Positions 17,477 through 26,568 of a stretch of 64,000 nucleotides of DNA are shown here, one piece after another (the stretch's first letter is position 1; every line of letters begins with the position of its first letter). The notes below the pieces were generated by a model that ran no database searches, was not told the DNA's origin, and worked only from the letters and a program-made list of their open reading frames with translations. The translations under genes were made by a program, and so were the position numbers. Source of the stretch: Amycolatopsis thermophila (lineage in GTDB: Bacteria > Actinomycetota > Actinomycetes > Mycobacteriales > Pseudonocardiaceae); contig NZ_JAUSUT010000001.1 of NCBI RefSeq assembly GCF_030814215.1, forward strand, positions 1,922,001-1,986,000. The letters run 5' to 3'.

Positions 17477-19767
17477 GACGCCACCTGCACGATCTCCCGC
17501 AGCTCAGCCAGCAGCTCGCCGCGGCTGGAGGCGCCCAGCCGTTGCCGCATCCGCGCCATGTGGTGCTCGACCGTCTTCGCCGAGATGAACAGCCGGTCGC
17601 CGATCTGCTTGTACGTCAGCCCGGCGACCACCAGCTCCGCGACCTGCCGCTCCCGCTCGCTCAACCGCACACCGCCCGTGTGCTCCACCGCTTCCCGGCC
17701 CGGCCTGCCCTGGAGCACACGGGCGCAGTCCAGCAGGGACACCATCGCCTTGCGGTCCGACGTCCGGATCGCCGCCTGCCCCGCCAGCCGCGCCCCGTCC
17801 CAGCACAGGCCAACCCCGTGCAGGTCCCGCGCCGCCGCCTCGACCTCGGCCCCGTCGACCTCACCGCCCAGCACCTTCAGCCAGCACCCGGCCGCACGGG
17901 CGATCGTCGCGAAGTACGGGCCCGCCGAAGCCGCCTCCGCGAGCGCGGCAGCGTGCGACGCCGCCTCCTCCGGCTGCTCGGCGATCACCGCCGCGTGCAG
18001 CCCGCTCCAGTGCAACGCACTCGCCCACAAAGGCGGATCGCCCAGGCCGGCCAGCAACTCCCGCGCCTGGTGCAGGTGGGGCGCCAGCCGGTCCCGCTCG
18101 CCGAGCCGCGCCGCGGCCACCTCGAACTCGCCGAACGGCAGGAAGGTGAACAGGTCGACCGGGTGGCGCACCACCGCTTCGCGGGCCTGCAGCCAGATCC
18201 GCCGCAGTCCCGCCAGGTCGCTCGCCCGGCGCGCCAGCCCCACGCGCAGCCCGACCGCGAACAGCCAGTCCCGCGGCGACAACTGCTCCCCCGCGGAGCG
18301 CAGCTGCGTGTTCGCGCCCTCCTCGTCCCCGCGCAGCATCGCGATCCACGCCAGCAGCAGCCGGTGCCGCGGCACCAGCACACCCGACGAGACCGCTCGC
18401 TCGAGCAGCGGCTCGGCGATCGCGGCCTCACCCGAGTGCAACGCCACCAGTGCGCCGAGCGCGGCCGGGCTGTCCGGCAGCAGCACGCGGTCCGACACCG
18501 GCTCCAGCATCTCCGCCGACCGGATCAAAGTGGACAGTGCGACCGTCGGCTGACCGGTCACCGACTCCAGGACACCCTGCGCCGCCGAGGACACCGCACC
18601 GGCCAGCAGGGTCGGTGGACCGTCCACACCGGACTTCGCGAACAGCTTCTCGGCCTCGGCGAGCCGCCCGGACCCGGTCAGCCCGATCACCGCGAAGCAC
18701 CGGGCCGCCGCCGTGTCCGACCACTGGAACAGCTCCGCGCTACGCGCCAGCTGACCGCGGTGCGCCAGCGCCGCACCCGCGACCTGCGCGCCTTCCGCCC
18801 GGTCCGGGGCGTCGTCGGAGGCGATCACCTCGTCCGCCAGCTGCAGCGCGGTGTCGAAGTCCCCGGCGCGCGCGACCGCCTCGGCCCAGCGGGAGCCGAC
18901 CGCGGCCGTGGGCCGCCCGGCCCGCACCGCCGCCTCGTACAACCGCGCGGCCAGGGCCGGCTCACCGGCCGCCTCCGCCGCGGCGACCTCGAACGCGGAC
19001 GCCACGTCCGCCCCGGTCACCCCGGTCCCGATCAGCGGCCGGACCAGGCTCAGCACCGGCCCGCCGCGCTCGAGCTGCCGCCGGATCAGCCGCAGCCGCA
19101 ACGCGATCCGCCGGTCGGCGGGCACCAGCTCACGCAGGGCACGCGCGGCGACCGGCAGCAGCCGGCCGTCCGGGCCGAGGAACCCGGTGGCGCGCACGGC
19201 TTCCGCGGTGGACGCCGGCAGGTTCATTGCCGCGAGCAGGTCCGGGTCGGCCCCGGCCTCGACCGCCAGCAGGTAGCACAGCGAGTCCTCGCCCGTCTGG
19301 TCCAGCTCGTGACGGAACGCGGCGACCAGCTCGCCGTCGCCCCCGGCCAGCAGCCGCACGAACCCCGGCACGCCCCCGGTCTGCGACTGCACGGCCTCGA
19401 CCTGCAGCGGCCGCCCGGCCCTGGCCAGGAACGCTTCGGTCCGCAGCCGGTCGAACGGCCGCAGCACGAGCTGTCCCTTCAGCCTGCCGAGCACCTGGTT
19501 CAGCCCGGCGGGCCGGGGGTGCGGGCGCGCCGCGATGACCAGCCCGGCGGTGTCGTCGTCGAGGTGACCGGCCACGTCGGACAGTTCGGCCTCGCCGAGC
19601 AGGTGGGCGTCGTCGACCAGCCGCACCCCGGGCGCGCCGGCGAGGTGGTCGAGCACGGCGGTCTTGCCGTAGCCGCCGGGGGCCACGATCGCGAGGCGGA
19701 CCGGCGCGAGCTGACCGGATTTGATCGCCGCGCAGACCCGCTCGGTGGGTTCGTCCAGCAGGATCAC
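17473..19767 (-). CDS. LuxR-type regulator with N-terminal P-loop ATPase (IniR-like)
   Basis: This 764-residue protein has a STAND-like ATPase at the N-terminus: Walker A in VAPGGYGKTAVLDHL (about 30-40) and a Walker B-like VRLVDDAHLL. The middle is alpha-helical and TPR-like, and a LuxR helix-turn-helix lies at the C-terminus (LSERERQVAELVVAGLTYK to SAKTVEHHMARMRQRLG). In mycobacteria IniR (Rv0339c) has this plan, lies divergent to iniBAC and induces it. Here the gene is coupled to an Hsp70-like gene (GTG start at 19767 overlapping its stop) and divergent to iniB. Orthology is inferred from domain order and position. Confidence 0.8.
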   Translation of the reverse strand: MILLDEPTERVCAAIKSGQLAPVRLAIVAPGGYGKTAVLDHLAGAPGVRLVDDAHLLGEAELSDVAGHLDDDTAGLVIAARPHPRPAGLNQVLGRLKGQLVLRPFDRLRTEAFLARAGRPLQVEAVQSQTGGVPGFVRLLAGGDGELVAAFRHELDQTGEDSLCYLLAVEAGADPDLLAAMNLPASTAEAVRATGFLGPDGRLLPVAARALRELVPADRRIALRLRLIRRQLERGGPVLSLVRPLIGTGVTGADVASAFEVAAAEAAGEPALAARLYEAAVRAGRPTAAVGSRWAEAVARAGDFDTALQLADEVIASDDAPDRAEGAQVAGAALAHRGQLARSAELFQWSDTAAARCFAVIGLTGSGRLAEAEKLFAKSGVDGPPTLLAGAVSSAAQGVLESVTGQPTVALSTLIRSAEMLEPVSDRVLLPDSPAALGALVALHSGEAAIAEPLLERAVSSGVLVPRHRLLLAWIAMLRGDEEGANTQLRSAGEQLSPRDWLFAVGLRVGLARRASDLAGLRRIWLQAREAVVRHPVDLFTFLPFGEFEVAAARLGERDRLAPHLHQARELLAGLGDPPLWASALHWSGLHAAVIAEQPEEAASHAAALAEAASAGPYFATIARAAGCWLKVLGGEVDGAEVEAAARDLHGVGLCWDGARLAGQAAIRTSDRKAMVSLLDCARVLQGRPGREAVEHTGGVRLSERERQVAELVVAGLTYKQIGDRLFISAKTVEHHMARMRQRLGASSRGELLAELREIVQVAS

Positions 19768-20924
19768 TCGTCGTCCTCGCTTCGGGAGCCGCCGCGGCGG
19801 GAGGGCACGAACCGGCGGCGGGGCGGTTCGAGCGGGGTCAGCACGACCGGCGGCCGCGGCGGAACGGGTTCGTCGTCGTACAGGTCGTCGGGTTCGAGGT
19901 CGGGGAAGCCGGTCACCTTCGGCACGAGCGCGGTGGATTCCACCGCCGCACCTTCCGCGAGCCGCGCGACCAGCGCCGCGCCGCGGGCGACCGCAGTGGC
20001 CGGTTCGGGCTCGGTGACGACCCGGCAACCGGTCAGCTCGGCGACCAGGTGGGCCACCAGCGGGACCGCGGCCGTGCCGCCGACCAGCAGGACCCCGTTC
20101 AGCCGCTCGTACCGGCGCAGCGGCTCGAGCGTCGCGAGCAGGGCCGGCCGGACCAGGCGCTCGAACTCGGCGCGGGTCACCCGCACCGGCCCGAGGTCTG
20201 TTTCGGGCAGCGTGGACAACCGTTCCTTCGCTTCGGTGCACACCAGCCGCAGCGCCGAGGGCGCCACGTCGCCGCACCGCTCGCGGACGTGGTCGAACAG
20301 CAGGTCGTCGAGCACCTTCCCGGCCGCGGGCTCGGCCGGCTCGGCGTGCGTGACGAGGTCGAACGTGGACGGTCCCCGGCGGAGCACGGCGAGATCGGCG
20401 TGCTCGCCCCCGATCCGGCACACCCCGAGCACGGTCTGCGGGTCGACCCGCTCGCGTGCGAGGTGCCCCTCGGCGGCGGCGACCGGGGCCGGCAGGAGCA
20501 TCGCGGGCGGCAGCCCGGCCGCGCCGAGGGCGTCGAGCAGCAGCTTGCGCCGGTACACGCCCCACGACGGCGGATGGGTCACGGCGATGCGTTCGGCGGG
20601 TTCGCCCTCGTCCGCGGCGACCTGGTCGACGACCCACCCGGCGACGGCCGCGGTGAGCGCCTCCGGCGTGTACAGCTCGTCACCCAACAGGAACGGAACG
20701 TCGTCGCCGATGCGGCGCACGAAACCGCGGGCGACCCGGTCCGGTTCGGTCACCGACTGCCGCAGCGCCTCCGCGCCGACCGACACCGTGGCATCGCCCG
20801 CGACATGCACCACCGCCTCCACGGGCGGCACGACCACCGGCTCGGACCAGCGTTCGCCCACGTCACGGCACACGGCGGCAGCGATGCCGGTGCTGCCGAT
20901 GTCGATGCCGAGGACGTGACGCAT
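19764..20924 (-). CDS. Hsp70-family actin-like ATPase (DnaK N-terminal domain only)
   Basis: This protein of about 386 residues matches the DnaK nucleotide-binding domain: phosphate-1 loop GIDIGSTGIAA, phosphate-2 region VLGVCRIGGEHADLAV and adenosine motif GVLLVGGTAAVPLVAHLV. The DnaK substrate-binding domain is missing; a short Pro/Arg-rich acidic tail ends the protein. It is probably a switch or scaffold, not a general chaperone. The start ATG at 20924 gives the MRHVLGIDIG start; GTG at 20945, with AAGGGG upstream, is an alternative. It is cotranscribed with the IniR-like regulator, so it may act in sensing. Confidence 0.82.
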   Translation of the reverse strand: MRHVLGIDIGSTGIAAAVCRDVGERWSEPVVVPPVEAVVHVAGDATVSVGAEALRQSVTEPDRVARGFVRRIGDDVPFLLGDELYTPEALTAAVAGWVVDQVAADEGEPAERIAVTHPPSWGVYRRKLLLDALGAAGLPPAMLLPAPVAAAEGHLARERVDPQTVLGVCRIGGEHADLAVLRRGPSTFDLVTHAEPAEPAAGKVLDDLLFDHVRERCGDVAPSALRLVCTEAKERLSTLPETDLGPVRVTRAEFERLVRPALLATLEPLRRYERLNGVLLVGGTAAVPLVAHLVAELTGCRVVTEPEPATAVARGAALVARLAEGAAVESTALVPKVTGFPDLEPDDLYDDEPVPPRPPVVLTPLEPPRRRFVPSRRGGSRSEDDE

Positions 20925-21149
20925 AGGTGTGGAATCCTCACTCACGGGGTCGCCCCTTCGTACCAAAGTCGCCCGTTGGGGTCACATCCCCTAATCCCCT
21001 AACCGGTGGCCCCGATCACCCCGTCGAAGGTTGCGGCGTGATCCCCGATGCCGGGTAACGGAATGGTCACTAGCTTCTGCCTAGGCGTCCTGCGGTGCAC
21101 CCTGGGCGCCTTGTCCGTTTCCGACCCCCGAGATCCCGCGGAGATTTTC
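20925..21149. promoter_or_regulatory. Divergent control region between hsp70-iniR and iniB
   Basis: This 225-base spacer should hold both promoters and any IniR operator. Visible features are two adjacent atcccctaa/tcccctaacc words (20,986-21,004), a ggggtcacatcccc inverted repeat just before them, and related gatcaccccg / gtgatccccg words near 21,015-21,050. No promoter box is convincing enough to place. The assignment as operator region is inference from position and repetition. Confidence 0.4.
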
Positions 21150-23159
21150 TTGTCTCTCCCCGCCCAGAACCTGCACGAGTTCGTGCTGAACCTGCTGAAC
21201 GACGAGGCTGCCCGGTCCGCGTTCGCCGCCGACCCGACCAGCGCGCTCGCCGCCGCCGGCTTGAGCGACGTCACGCCGCAGGACATCCAGGAGGTCGCTC
21301 CGCTGGTCGCCGACTACGCGCCCGCGCCGCTGGCCGACGCCCTGTCCGCGCTGCCGCTGGACGCCGGCGTGACCGGCCTGCAGGGCGCCATCGCCCAGCT
21401 GCAGGCCGTGGCCGGCGTCGCCGACGCGCTGCCGGTGGACGTACCGGCCCGCGCCGACCTGCCCCTGGACCCGACGGTCTCCACCTCCTCGCTGCCGCTG
21501 GCCGGCGAGCTGCTCGGCGGCCCGAACGCCCACGTCCTGCCGGAGCTGGGTGACCTGCCGGTGGCGCTGCCCCAGCTCGGCGACCTGCCGCTCGACCTGC
21601 CGGCCACCGACGCCCTCCCGCTGGACGTCGCCCGCCAGGACCTGCCGGTCAACGCGCTGCCGGTCGACAACCTCCCGCTCGGCGAGCTGCCGCTGGACTC
21701 GGCCGAGCTGCCGGTCACGCTGCCGGAGCTGAGCGACATCCCGGTCCAGGTGCCCGCGCTGAGTGACCTGCCCCTCGAGCCCCCCGCCGTCCCGGCCGAC
21801 CTGCCCCGCGCCGACCTCCCGGTGGACGCCCTGCCGGTGGACGCGCTCCCCGTCGACGCCCTGCCGGTCGACGCCCCCGAGGTGGGCGAGCTGCCCGTCT
21901 CGCTGCCCGAGGTGGAGGGCCTGGGTGGCGCGCTGCCCGGCCTCCCGGTCGAGCCGCCCGCGCTGGGTGAGCTGCCGTCGCTGCCGACCGTCAGCACCGA
22001 GCGCGCGGACGTGCCGAGCGAGCTGACCGGCCTGCCCGTCGACACGAGCGCCCTGCCCGTCGACACGAGCGCCCTGCCCGTCGACACCGGCGCCGTGACC
22101 GGCGTCACCGAGGCCCTCGGCCTCGGTGACGTGCCGGACACCAGCGGCCTGCCGGTCGACTTCGACGACCTGGGCTCGCTGCCGGTGGCCGCGCCCTCGC
22201 TGGGCGACGCGCCGTTCACCGCCCCCGACCTGGACGTTCCGGGCGTCGGCCGCTTCGACACCGCGAGCGAGGGCTCCGCCGAGGGCTACGCCGGCACCGT
22301 CACCTACGAAGGTGAGCTGGCGGAGGGTGCCGGCGCGGTCGCCGCCACCGAGGACGGTGCGGGTGCCGCCGGCACCGCCGCCAGCCCGGCCGGCTCGTTC
22401 GTCGGCAGCGCCACGGGCAGCACGGAGGGCTTCACCGGTGGCTTCGCCGTCGCGAACGACTACGCCGCCGCGCAGTCCGGCCTGACCGCCGACGACGACG
22501 CCGTCCTCGCCGGTGCCCGCAGCGCCTCGCCGCTGGGCACCTACACCCTCGGCTTCGACGGCCTGCCCGCCGACGTCCCGAGCTTCGACGAGGCCGGTGA
22601 CCTGGCCGGTTCGCTCGACTCGCACGTCCTGGGCCGCTCGGAGCCCGCCGCGGGTCCGATCGCCGACTACGTCTCCATCGGCGGTGACCTGATCGGCGGC
22701 AAGATCGCGCAGGGCTCGGCCACGCTGGGCGAGTACCTGACCGAGGGCAACCCGCTGCTCGGCCAGCAGGTGGCCGACGCCGGTGCGCAGGCCGGCACCG
22801 CGGTGTCCGACGGTGGGCACCTGGCCGCTGACCTGGGCTCGGACCTGCCGGCCGCCCCGGGTGTCCCCGCGGTGCTGCCGGCCGACGTGCCGGCCGAGAT
22901 CCCGGCCGCGGCCCCCGCGGACCTGCCGGTGCACGGCCACGCGGACCTGCCGCAGGGCCTGCCGCACCTGCCGATCGCCAACCCGCTGCCCGAGGTCACC
23001 CACCACGTCGAGCACGCGCTGTCGACGGACCCGGTCAAGGAGGTCGTGTCGGTGACCGACAGCCCGCTGACCGACACCATCGGCCCGCTCAACCACGCGC
23101 CGCTGCCCGAGGCCGCTGACCTCGGCAACCTGCCTGGTGACCTTCCCCTGGGTCACTGA
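21150..23159 (+). CDS. iniB: IniB N-terminal-domain protein with long LPVD repeats
   Basis: The product is about 669 residues. Its first 50 residues (FVLNLLNDEAARSAFAADP, then AAAGLSDVTPQDIQEVAPLV) match the IniB N-terminal domain. The rest is low complexity. About 130-320 is built of LPxx and LPVD units, including runs of DALPV and a three-copy LPVDTSA block; the C-terminal part is acidic and Gly/Ala-rich. In mycobacteria IniB is induced with IniA and IniC by cell-wall stress; its mechanism is unclear. A TTG at 21150, preceded by GCGGAG, gives the expected N-terminus; upstream in-frame codons do not look coding. The start is uncertain. Confidence 0.78.
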   Translation: MSLPAQNLHEFVLNLLNDEAARSAFAADPTSALAAAGLSDVTPQDIQEVAPLVADYAPAPLADALSALPLDAGVTGLQGAIAQLQAVAGVADALPVDVPARADLPLDPTVSTSSLPLAGELLGGPNAHVLPELGDLPVALPQLGDLPLDLPATDALPLDVARQDLPVNALPVDNLPLGELPLDSAELPVTLPELSDIPVQVPALSDLPLEPPAVPADLPRADLPVDALPVDALPVDALPVDAPEVGELPVSLPEVEGLGGALPGLPVEPPALGELPSLPTVSTERADVPSELTGLPVDTSALPVDTSALPVDTGAVTGVTEALGLGDVPDTSGLPVDFDDLGSLPVAAPSLGDAPFTAPDLDVPGVGRFDTASEGSAEGYAGTVTYEGELAEGAGAVAATEDGAGAAGTAASPAGSFVGSATGSTEGFTGGFAVANDYAAAQSGLTADDDAVLAGARSASPLGTYTLGFDGLPADVPSFDEAGDLAGSLDSHVLGRSEPAAGPIADYVSIGGDLIGGKIAQGSATLGEYLTEGNPLLGQQVADAGAQAGTAVSDGGHLAADLGSDLPAAPGVPAVLPADVPAEIPAAAPADLPVHGHADLPQGLPHLPIANPLPEVTHHVEHALSTDPVKEVVSVTDSPLTDTIGPLNHAPLPEAADLGNLPGDLPLGH

Positions 23160-23160
23160 C

Positions 23161-23240
23161 CGGTAGCCGCAACGGCGCGGCTACCGCTCACCGATGAAGC
23201 GGCGGGGTTCGTCTCAGAACGGACCCCGCCGCTTCACGTT
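23161..23240 (+). terminator. Two tandem perfect stem-loops after iniB
   Basis: The first hairpin, 23161-23186, pairs cggtagccgc with gcggctaccg over a 6-base loop. The second pairs tgaagcggcggggt (23195-23208) with accccgccgcttca (23223-23236) and is followed by cgtttt. The second is a strong intrinsic terminator. Together they separate iniB from iniA, so iniAC need read-through or their own promoter. Confidence 0.85.
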
Positions 23241-23268
23241 TTGGTCACGACACGGCACACTCCTCCGC

Positions 23269-25068
23269 GTGCTTGCACCGCCCTGGCTCGACGTACTGGA
23301 CGACACCGCCCACGTCTGCGCCACCCAACGGCGTCCTGACCTCGTGGAGCGGATCCGCAGACGCAGAGCGCAGCTGCTCGACGAGAAGCTGCGGGTGGTC
23401 GTCATCGGCGAGACCGGCCAGGGCAAGAGCCAGCTGGTGAACGCCCTGGTCAACGCGCCAGTGTGTGCCGTGGGCGAGGACGCCACGACCGCCGTCCCGG
23501 CCGTCGTCTCGCACGCCGAGAGCCCGACCGCGACCGTCGTGACGGCCGGCGCGCGGGCGATCGAAGGCCCCGGCCGGGAGCCGGTCGCCGTCGAATCGGT
23601 CACGAGCCGGGCCAACCGGGACGCGACCGCGGTGAGCGGGCCACCGATCGTCCGCGCGGAGATCGGCCTCCCGCGCGCCCTCCTGTCCGGCGGGCTGGCG
23701 CTGGTCGACACACCGCCGAAGGCCGCCATGGAGACCGTCGACTCGGCCGACGCGGTGCTGATGGCGACCGACGCCACCAGCGAGCTGTCCGCGTCCGAGA
23801 TCCGGCTGCTCGAGCAGGTCATCCGGCTGTGCCCGACGGTGCTGGTGGTGCTCACCAAGATCGACCTCGTGCCCGGCTGGCGCGCGGTGGCCCAGCGCAA
23901 CCGCGCGCGCCTCGACCAACGCGGGCTGATGGCGTCCCTGGTCCCGGTGTCCGCGGCTCTGCGGCTGGCCGCCGCGCGCACCGGTGATCAGGCACTCAAC
24001 GCCGAGTCCGGGTTCGGTGAGCTGGTGAAGTGCCTGCACCGCGACCTGCCGGGTCAGTCGGACCTGCTCGCCCGCCGCTCGGTCGCCGCGCTGAGCACGA
24101 CGACCGTCGAGGTGCTGCAGAACGAGCTGCACGAGGAGTTCGCCGCGACGCAGCAACCGGACAACGGCGACACCGTCGCGCGCTGGAAGGCCGCCGGGCG
24201 CCGCCTGGAGAAGCTGCAGCGCGATGCGAGCCGCTGGCAGACGCTGCTGTCCGACGAGGTGTCCGACCTGATCTCCGACGTCGAGTTCGACCTGCGCGAC
24301 CGCACGCGCAAGATCCTCGTCGAGGTCGACGAGTACTTCGAGACCGCCGACCCCGCGAAGACGTGGACCGAGTTCGAGGAGTGGCTGCGGGAGAACCTGA
24401 CCGCGGTCGCCGAGACCAACTCCGAGTGGCTGCTCGACCGGTTCGAGTGGATCGCCCGCAAGATCGCGCGGCAGGTCGCCCCGCACCGCGAGGACGCGCT
24501 CCCCGACTCGCTGCCGCGCGAGGTGCCCGGTGACGCCGTCGGCGATCTGCGGATGCCGCGCGTGGAACGGTTCAGCGTCGGGCAGAAGCTGTTCATTGGC
24601 ATGCGCGGGTCCTACAGCGGCCTGCTGATGTTCGGTCTCGCGACGACGATCGCGGGGCTGCCGCTGATCAACCCGATCTCCCTCGGCGCCGGCGCGGCGT
24701 TCGGCGCGAAGAGCGTGTTCGAGGAGCGCGGCAACCGGCTCAAGCGGCGCCAGCACTCCGCGAAGACCGCCGCCCACCGGTACGTCGACGACTTCTTCCT
24801 GCGCTACGGCAAGCACAGCAAGGACACCGCGCGGCAGATCCATCGCGCGCTGCGCGACCGGCTCAACGCGATCGCCGACGAACTGCGCGGCGAGATCACC
24901 GAGACCGCGAAGACGTACAAGCAGGCCATCGACGACGACACGACCCGGCGGACCGTCCGGGCCAACGAGATCCGGCGGATGATGGACGAGCTGAACGCGC
25001 TCCGCCGCCGCGCGCAGGCGCTGGCCGCGCCGGCGCAGTTGCCGACGCAGCGGGGGATCACGGCGTGA
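23269..25068 (+). CDS. iniA: Dynamin-like GTPase, IniA-like
   Basis: The product is 599 residues from a GTG at 23269. The G1 loop is VIGETGQGKSQLVNAL (47-54), G3 is LVDTPP and G4 is VLTKIDLV. A helical stalk follows. Near residues 445-480 a hydrophobic stretch (GLLMFGLATTIAGLPLI, then SLGAGAAFGAKS) may dip into the membrane. Mycobacterial IniA is a bacterial dynamin-like protein that binds and remodels membranes and contributes to isoniazid tolerance. In-frame codons upstream to 23194 encode one arm of the terminator hairpin, so they are excluded. It is coupled to iniC by an overlapping start. Confidence 0.85.
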   Translation: MLAPPWLDVLDDTAHVCATQRRPDLVERIRRRRAQLLDEKLRVVVIGETGQGKSQLVNALVNAPVCAVGEDATTAVPAVVSHAESPTATVVTAGARAIEGPGREPVAVESVTSRANRDATAVSGPPIVRAEIGLPRALLSGGLALVDTPPKAAMETVDSADAVLMATDATSELSASEIRLLEQVIRLCPTVLVVLTKIDLVPGWRAVAQRNRARLDQRGLMASLVPVSAALRLAAARTGDQALNAESGFGELVKCLHRDLPGQSDLLARRSVAALSTTTVEVLQNELHEEFAATQQPDNGDTVARWKAAGRRLEKLQRDASRWQTLLSDEVSDLISDVEFDLRDRTRKILVEVDEYFETADPAKTWTEFEEWLRENLTAVAETNSEWLLDRFEWIARKIARQVAPHREDALPDSLPREVPGDAVGDLRMPRVERFSVGQKLFIGMRGSYSGLLMFGLATTIAGLPLINPISLGAGAAFGAKSVFEERGNRLKRRQHSAKTAAHRYVDDFFLRYGKHSKDTARQIHRALRDRLNAIADELRGEITETAKTYKQAIDDDTTRRTVRANEIRRMMDELNALRRRAQALAAPAQLPTQRGITA

Positions 25069-26312
25069 GCCTGGCCGCGACGACGCGGGCGGTGCTGCAG
25101 GAGGCCGTCGACGTCTACCAGGACAGCCCGCGGGCGACGAGCTGGCTGCAGCGCCAGCTGACGAGGTTCGACGACCCGCTGCGGCTGGCGGTCGTGGGCC
25201 CGCAGGGGTCCGGCCGGACGACGCTCGTCACCGCGCTCGCCGGGGAGCCGGGGCAGGGCGAGATGACGTGGTTCCGCACGTCACCGGGCCGCTCACCGGA
25301 CGAGCTGATGCTGATGGACACGCCGGCGATCGACGGCGGCGCGGCGCCCAGCACGATCGAGGGCATCTGCATGGACGCCGACGCGGTCCTGTACCTCGTG
25401 CGGCGCCCGTCGGAGGCGAACCTGGAATTCCTGCACACGCTGCAGGACCACCCGGTGGCCCGCGCGGCGGCGGTGAACGCGCTCGTCGTGTTGTCCAGGG
25501 CCGACGAACTGGGCGGCGGCCGGGTCGACGCGGTGATCTCGGCGCGCCAGGTCGCCCGCCGGTACCGGGTCGCGCCCGAGGTCGAGCGACTGTGCCAGGA
25601 CGTCGTGCCCGTGGCCGGGCTGCTCGCCGCGGCCGGGCGCACGCTGACCGAGGCGGAGTTCCAGGCGCTGGGCGCGCTCGCGGGCGTGCCGCGCGAGGAG
25701 CTGGAGCCGCGGCTGCTGTCGGCGGACCGGTTCGTGGCGGAGGACTTTCCCGCGCCGGTGGCCGCGGCCGGCCGGGCCGCGCTGATCGAGCGCTTCGGGC
25801 TGTTCGGCGTGCGGCTGGCGCTGACGCTCATCCGCCGCGGCGCGAACACGCTGCCCGCGCTGGCCGGTCAGCTGGTTCCCCGCAGTGGCCTGACCGACTT
25901 GCGCGACGCGATCGACGGGTACTTCGCGGCGCGGCGGGAAGTCCTCAAGGCGCGTTCGGCGTTGATCGGGCTGGAAGTCGTGCTGCGCATGGAACCGCGG
26001 CCGGCCGCGGCACCACTGGCGACGGAGCTGGAACGGTTGCTGGCCGGCGCGCACGACTTCCGGGAGCTGCGGCTGACGGCCGCGCTGCGCACGGGCCGGA
26101 CGGTCTTCCCGGCGGAGGTGAAGTCGGAGGCACTGCGGTTGATCGGGGCCACGGGCACGTCACGCGCGGAGCGGCTGGGGGCGGACCCGGTGCTGCTCGC
26201 CGTGCGGCGGTGGCGGGACCACGCGGAGAACCCGGAACTGAGCGCCCGGGAGCGCCGAGCCGCGGCGGTGGTGCTGCGCAGCTGCGAGGCGATGGCGAAC
26301 GGAAGCGTCTGA
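25065..26312 (+). CDS. iniC: Dynamin-like GTPase partner, IniC-like
   Basis: This 415-residue protein is a second GTPase-fold protein, starting with GTG overlapping the iniA stop (GTGA). Its P-loop reads VVGPQGSGRTTLVTAL: the Walker A lysine is arginine (Arg51). G3 is present as LMDTPA, while the G4 position reads VLSRADEL. Nucleotide binding may therefore be weak or lost. It is shorter than IniA and lacks the hydrophobic hairpin, which fits a heterodimer partner, as paired bacterial dynamins often are. The gene order matches mycobacterial iniBAC. Confidence 0.82.
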   Translation: MSLAATTRAVLQEAVDVYQDSPRATSWLQRQLTRFDDPLRLAVVGPQGSGRTTLVTALAGEPGQGEMTWFRTSPGRSPDELMLMDTPAIDGGAAPSTIEGICMDADAVLYLVRRPSEANLEFLHTLQDHPVARAAAVNALVVLSRADELGGGRVDAVISARQVARRYRVAPEVERLCQDVVPVAGLLAAAGRTLTEAEFQALGALAGVPREELEPRLLSADRFVAEDFPAPVAAAGRAALIERFGLFGVRLALTLIRRGANTLPALAGQLVPRSGLTDLRDAIDGYFAARREVLKARSALIGLEVVLRMEPRPAAAPLATELERLLAGAHDFRELRLTAALRTGRTVFPAEVKSEALRLIGATGTSRAERLGADPVLLAVRRWRDHAENPELSARERRAAAVVLRSCEAMANGSV

Positions 26313-26361
26313 CGGTTTCGGCGTGGCTGCGGGCTCGCCAGGCAATGACGAGCCCGGCCGT

Positions 26362-26568
26362 TCAGTCGTCGGTGGAGTCGGCGGGCTTGAGGTAGGCGGT
26401 ACCCCCGGTCGGCATGCGCCGGAAGAAGTCCACCCGCGTGATCGGCTGACCATGAGGCTGACGGGCGAGGCCGGAATGCGGGAACACAGTTCCGTTCTCC
26501 GGTCGGGGCACCGTCGTTTCGCCGGGCCGGTCGTCGTTCCTCCGGCGAGGGTCCCACTGGGCTGACAT
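26362..26568 (-). CDS. Small peptide coupled to HExxH enzyme; candidate modified-peptide precursor
   Basis: The peptide is 68 residues. ATG at 26568 overlaps the stop of the HExxH gene (TGATG), with AAAGGAA just upstream, so it is clearly translated in step with the enzyme. It is polar, has no cysteine, and is rich in Pro, Arg, Asp and Gly. The last 25 residues contain RVDFFRRMPTGGTAYLKPAD and end in two aspartates. A short hydrophilic leader with a distinct C-terminal core is the layout of ribosomally made, modified peptides. No family is recognised, so precursor status is inferred from coupling and partner type. Confidence 0.6.
   Translation of the reverse strand: MSAQWDPRRRNDDRPGETTVPRPENGTVFPHSGLARQPHGQPITRVDFFRRMPTGGTAYLKPADSTDD

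Noticed and set aside
23194..23268. Upstream ATG start for iniA
   Set aside because: The codons encode one arm of a perfect terminator hairpin. The GTG at 23,269 lies beyond it.
23245..24843. 532-codon minus-strand frame opposite iniA
   Set aside because: The plus strand has complete GTPase motifs here. The minus frame is Arg/Leu/Val/Gln-rich shadow sequence.
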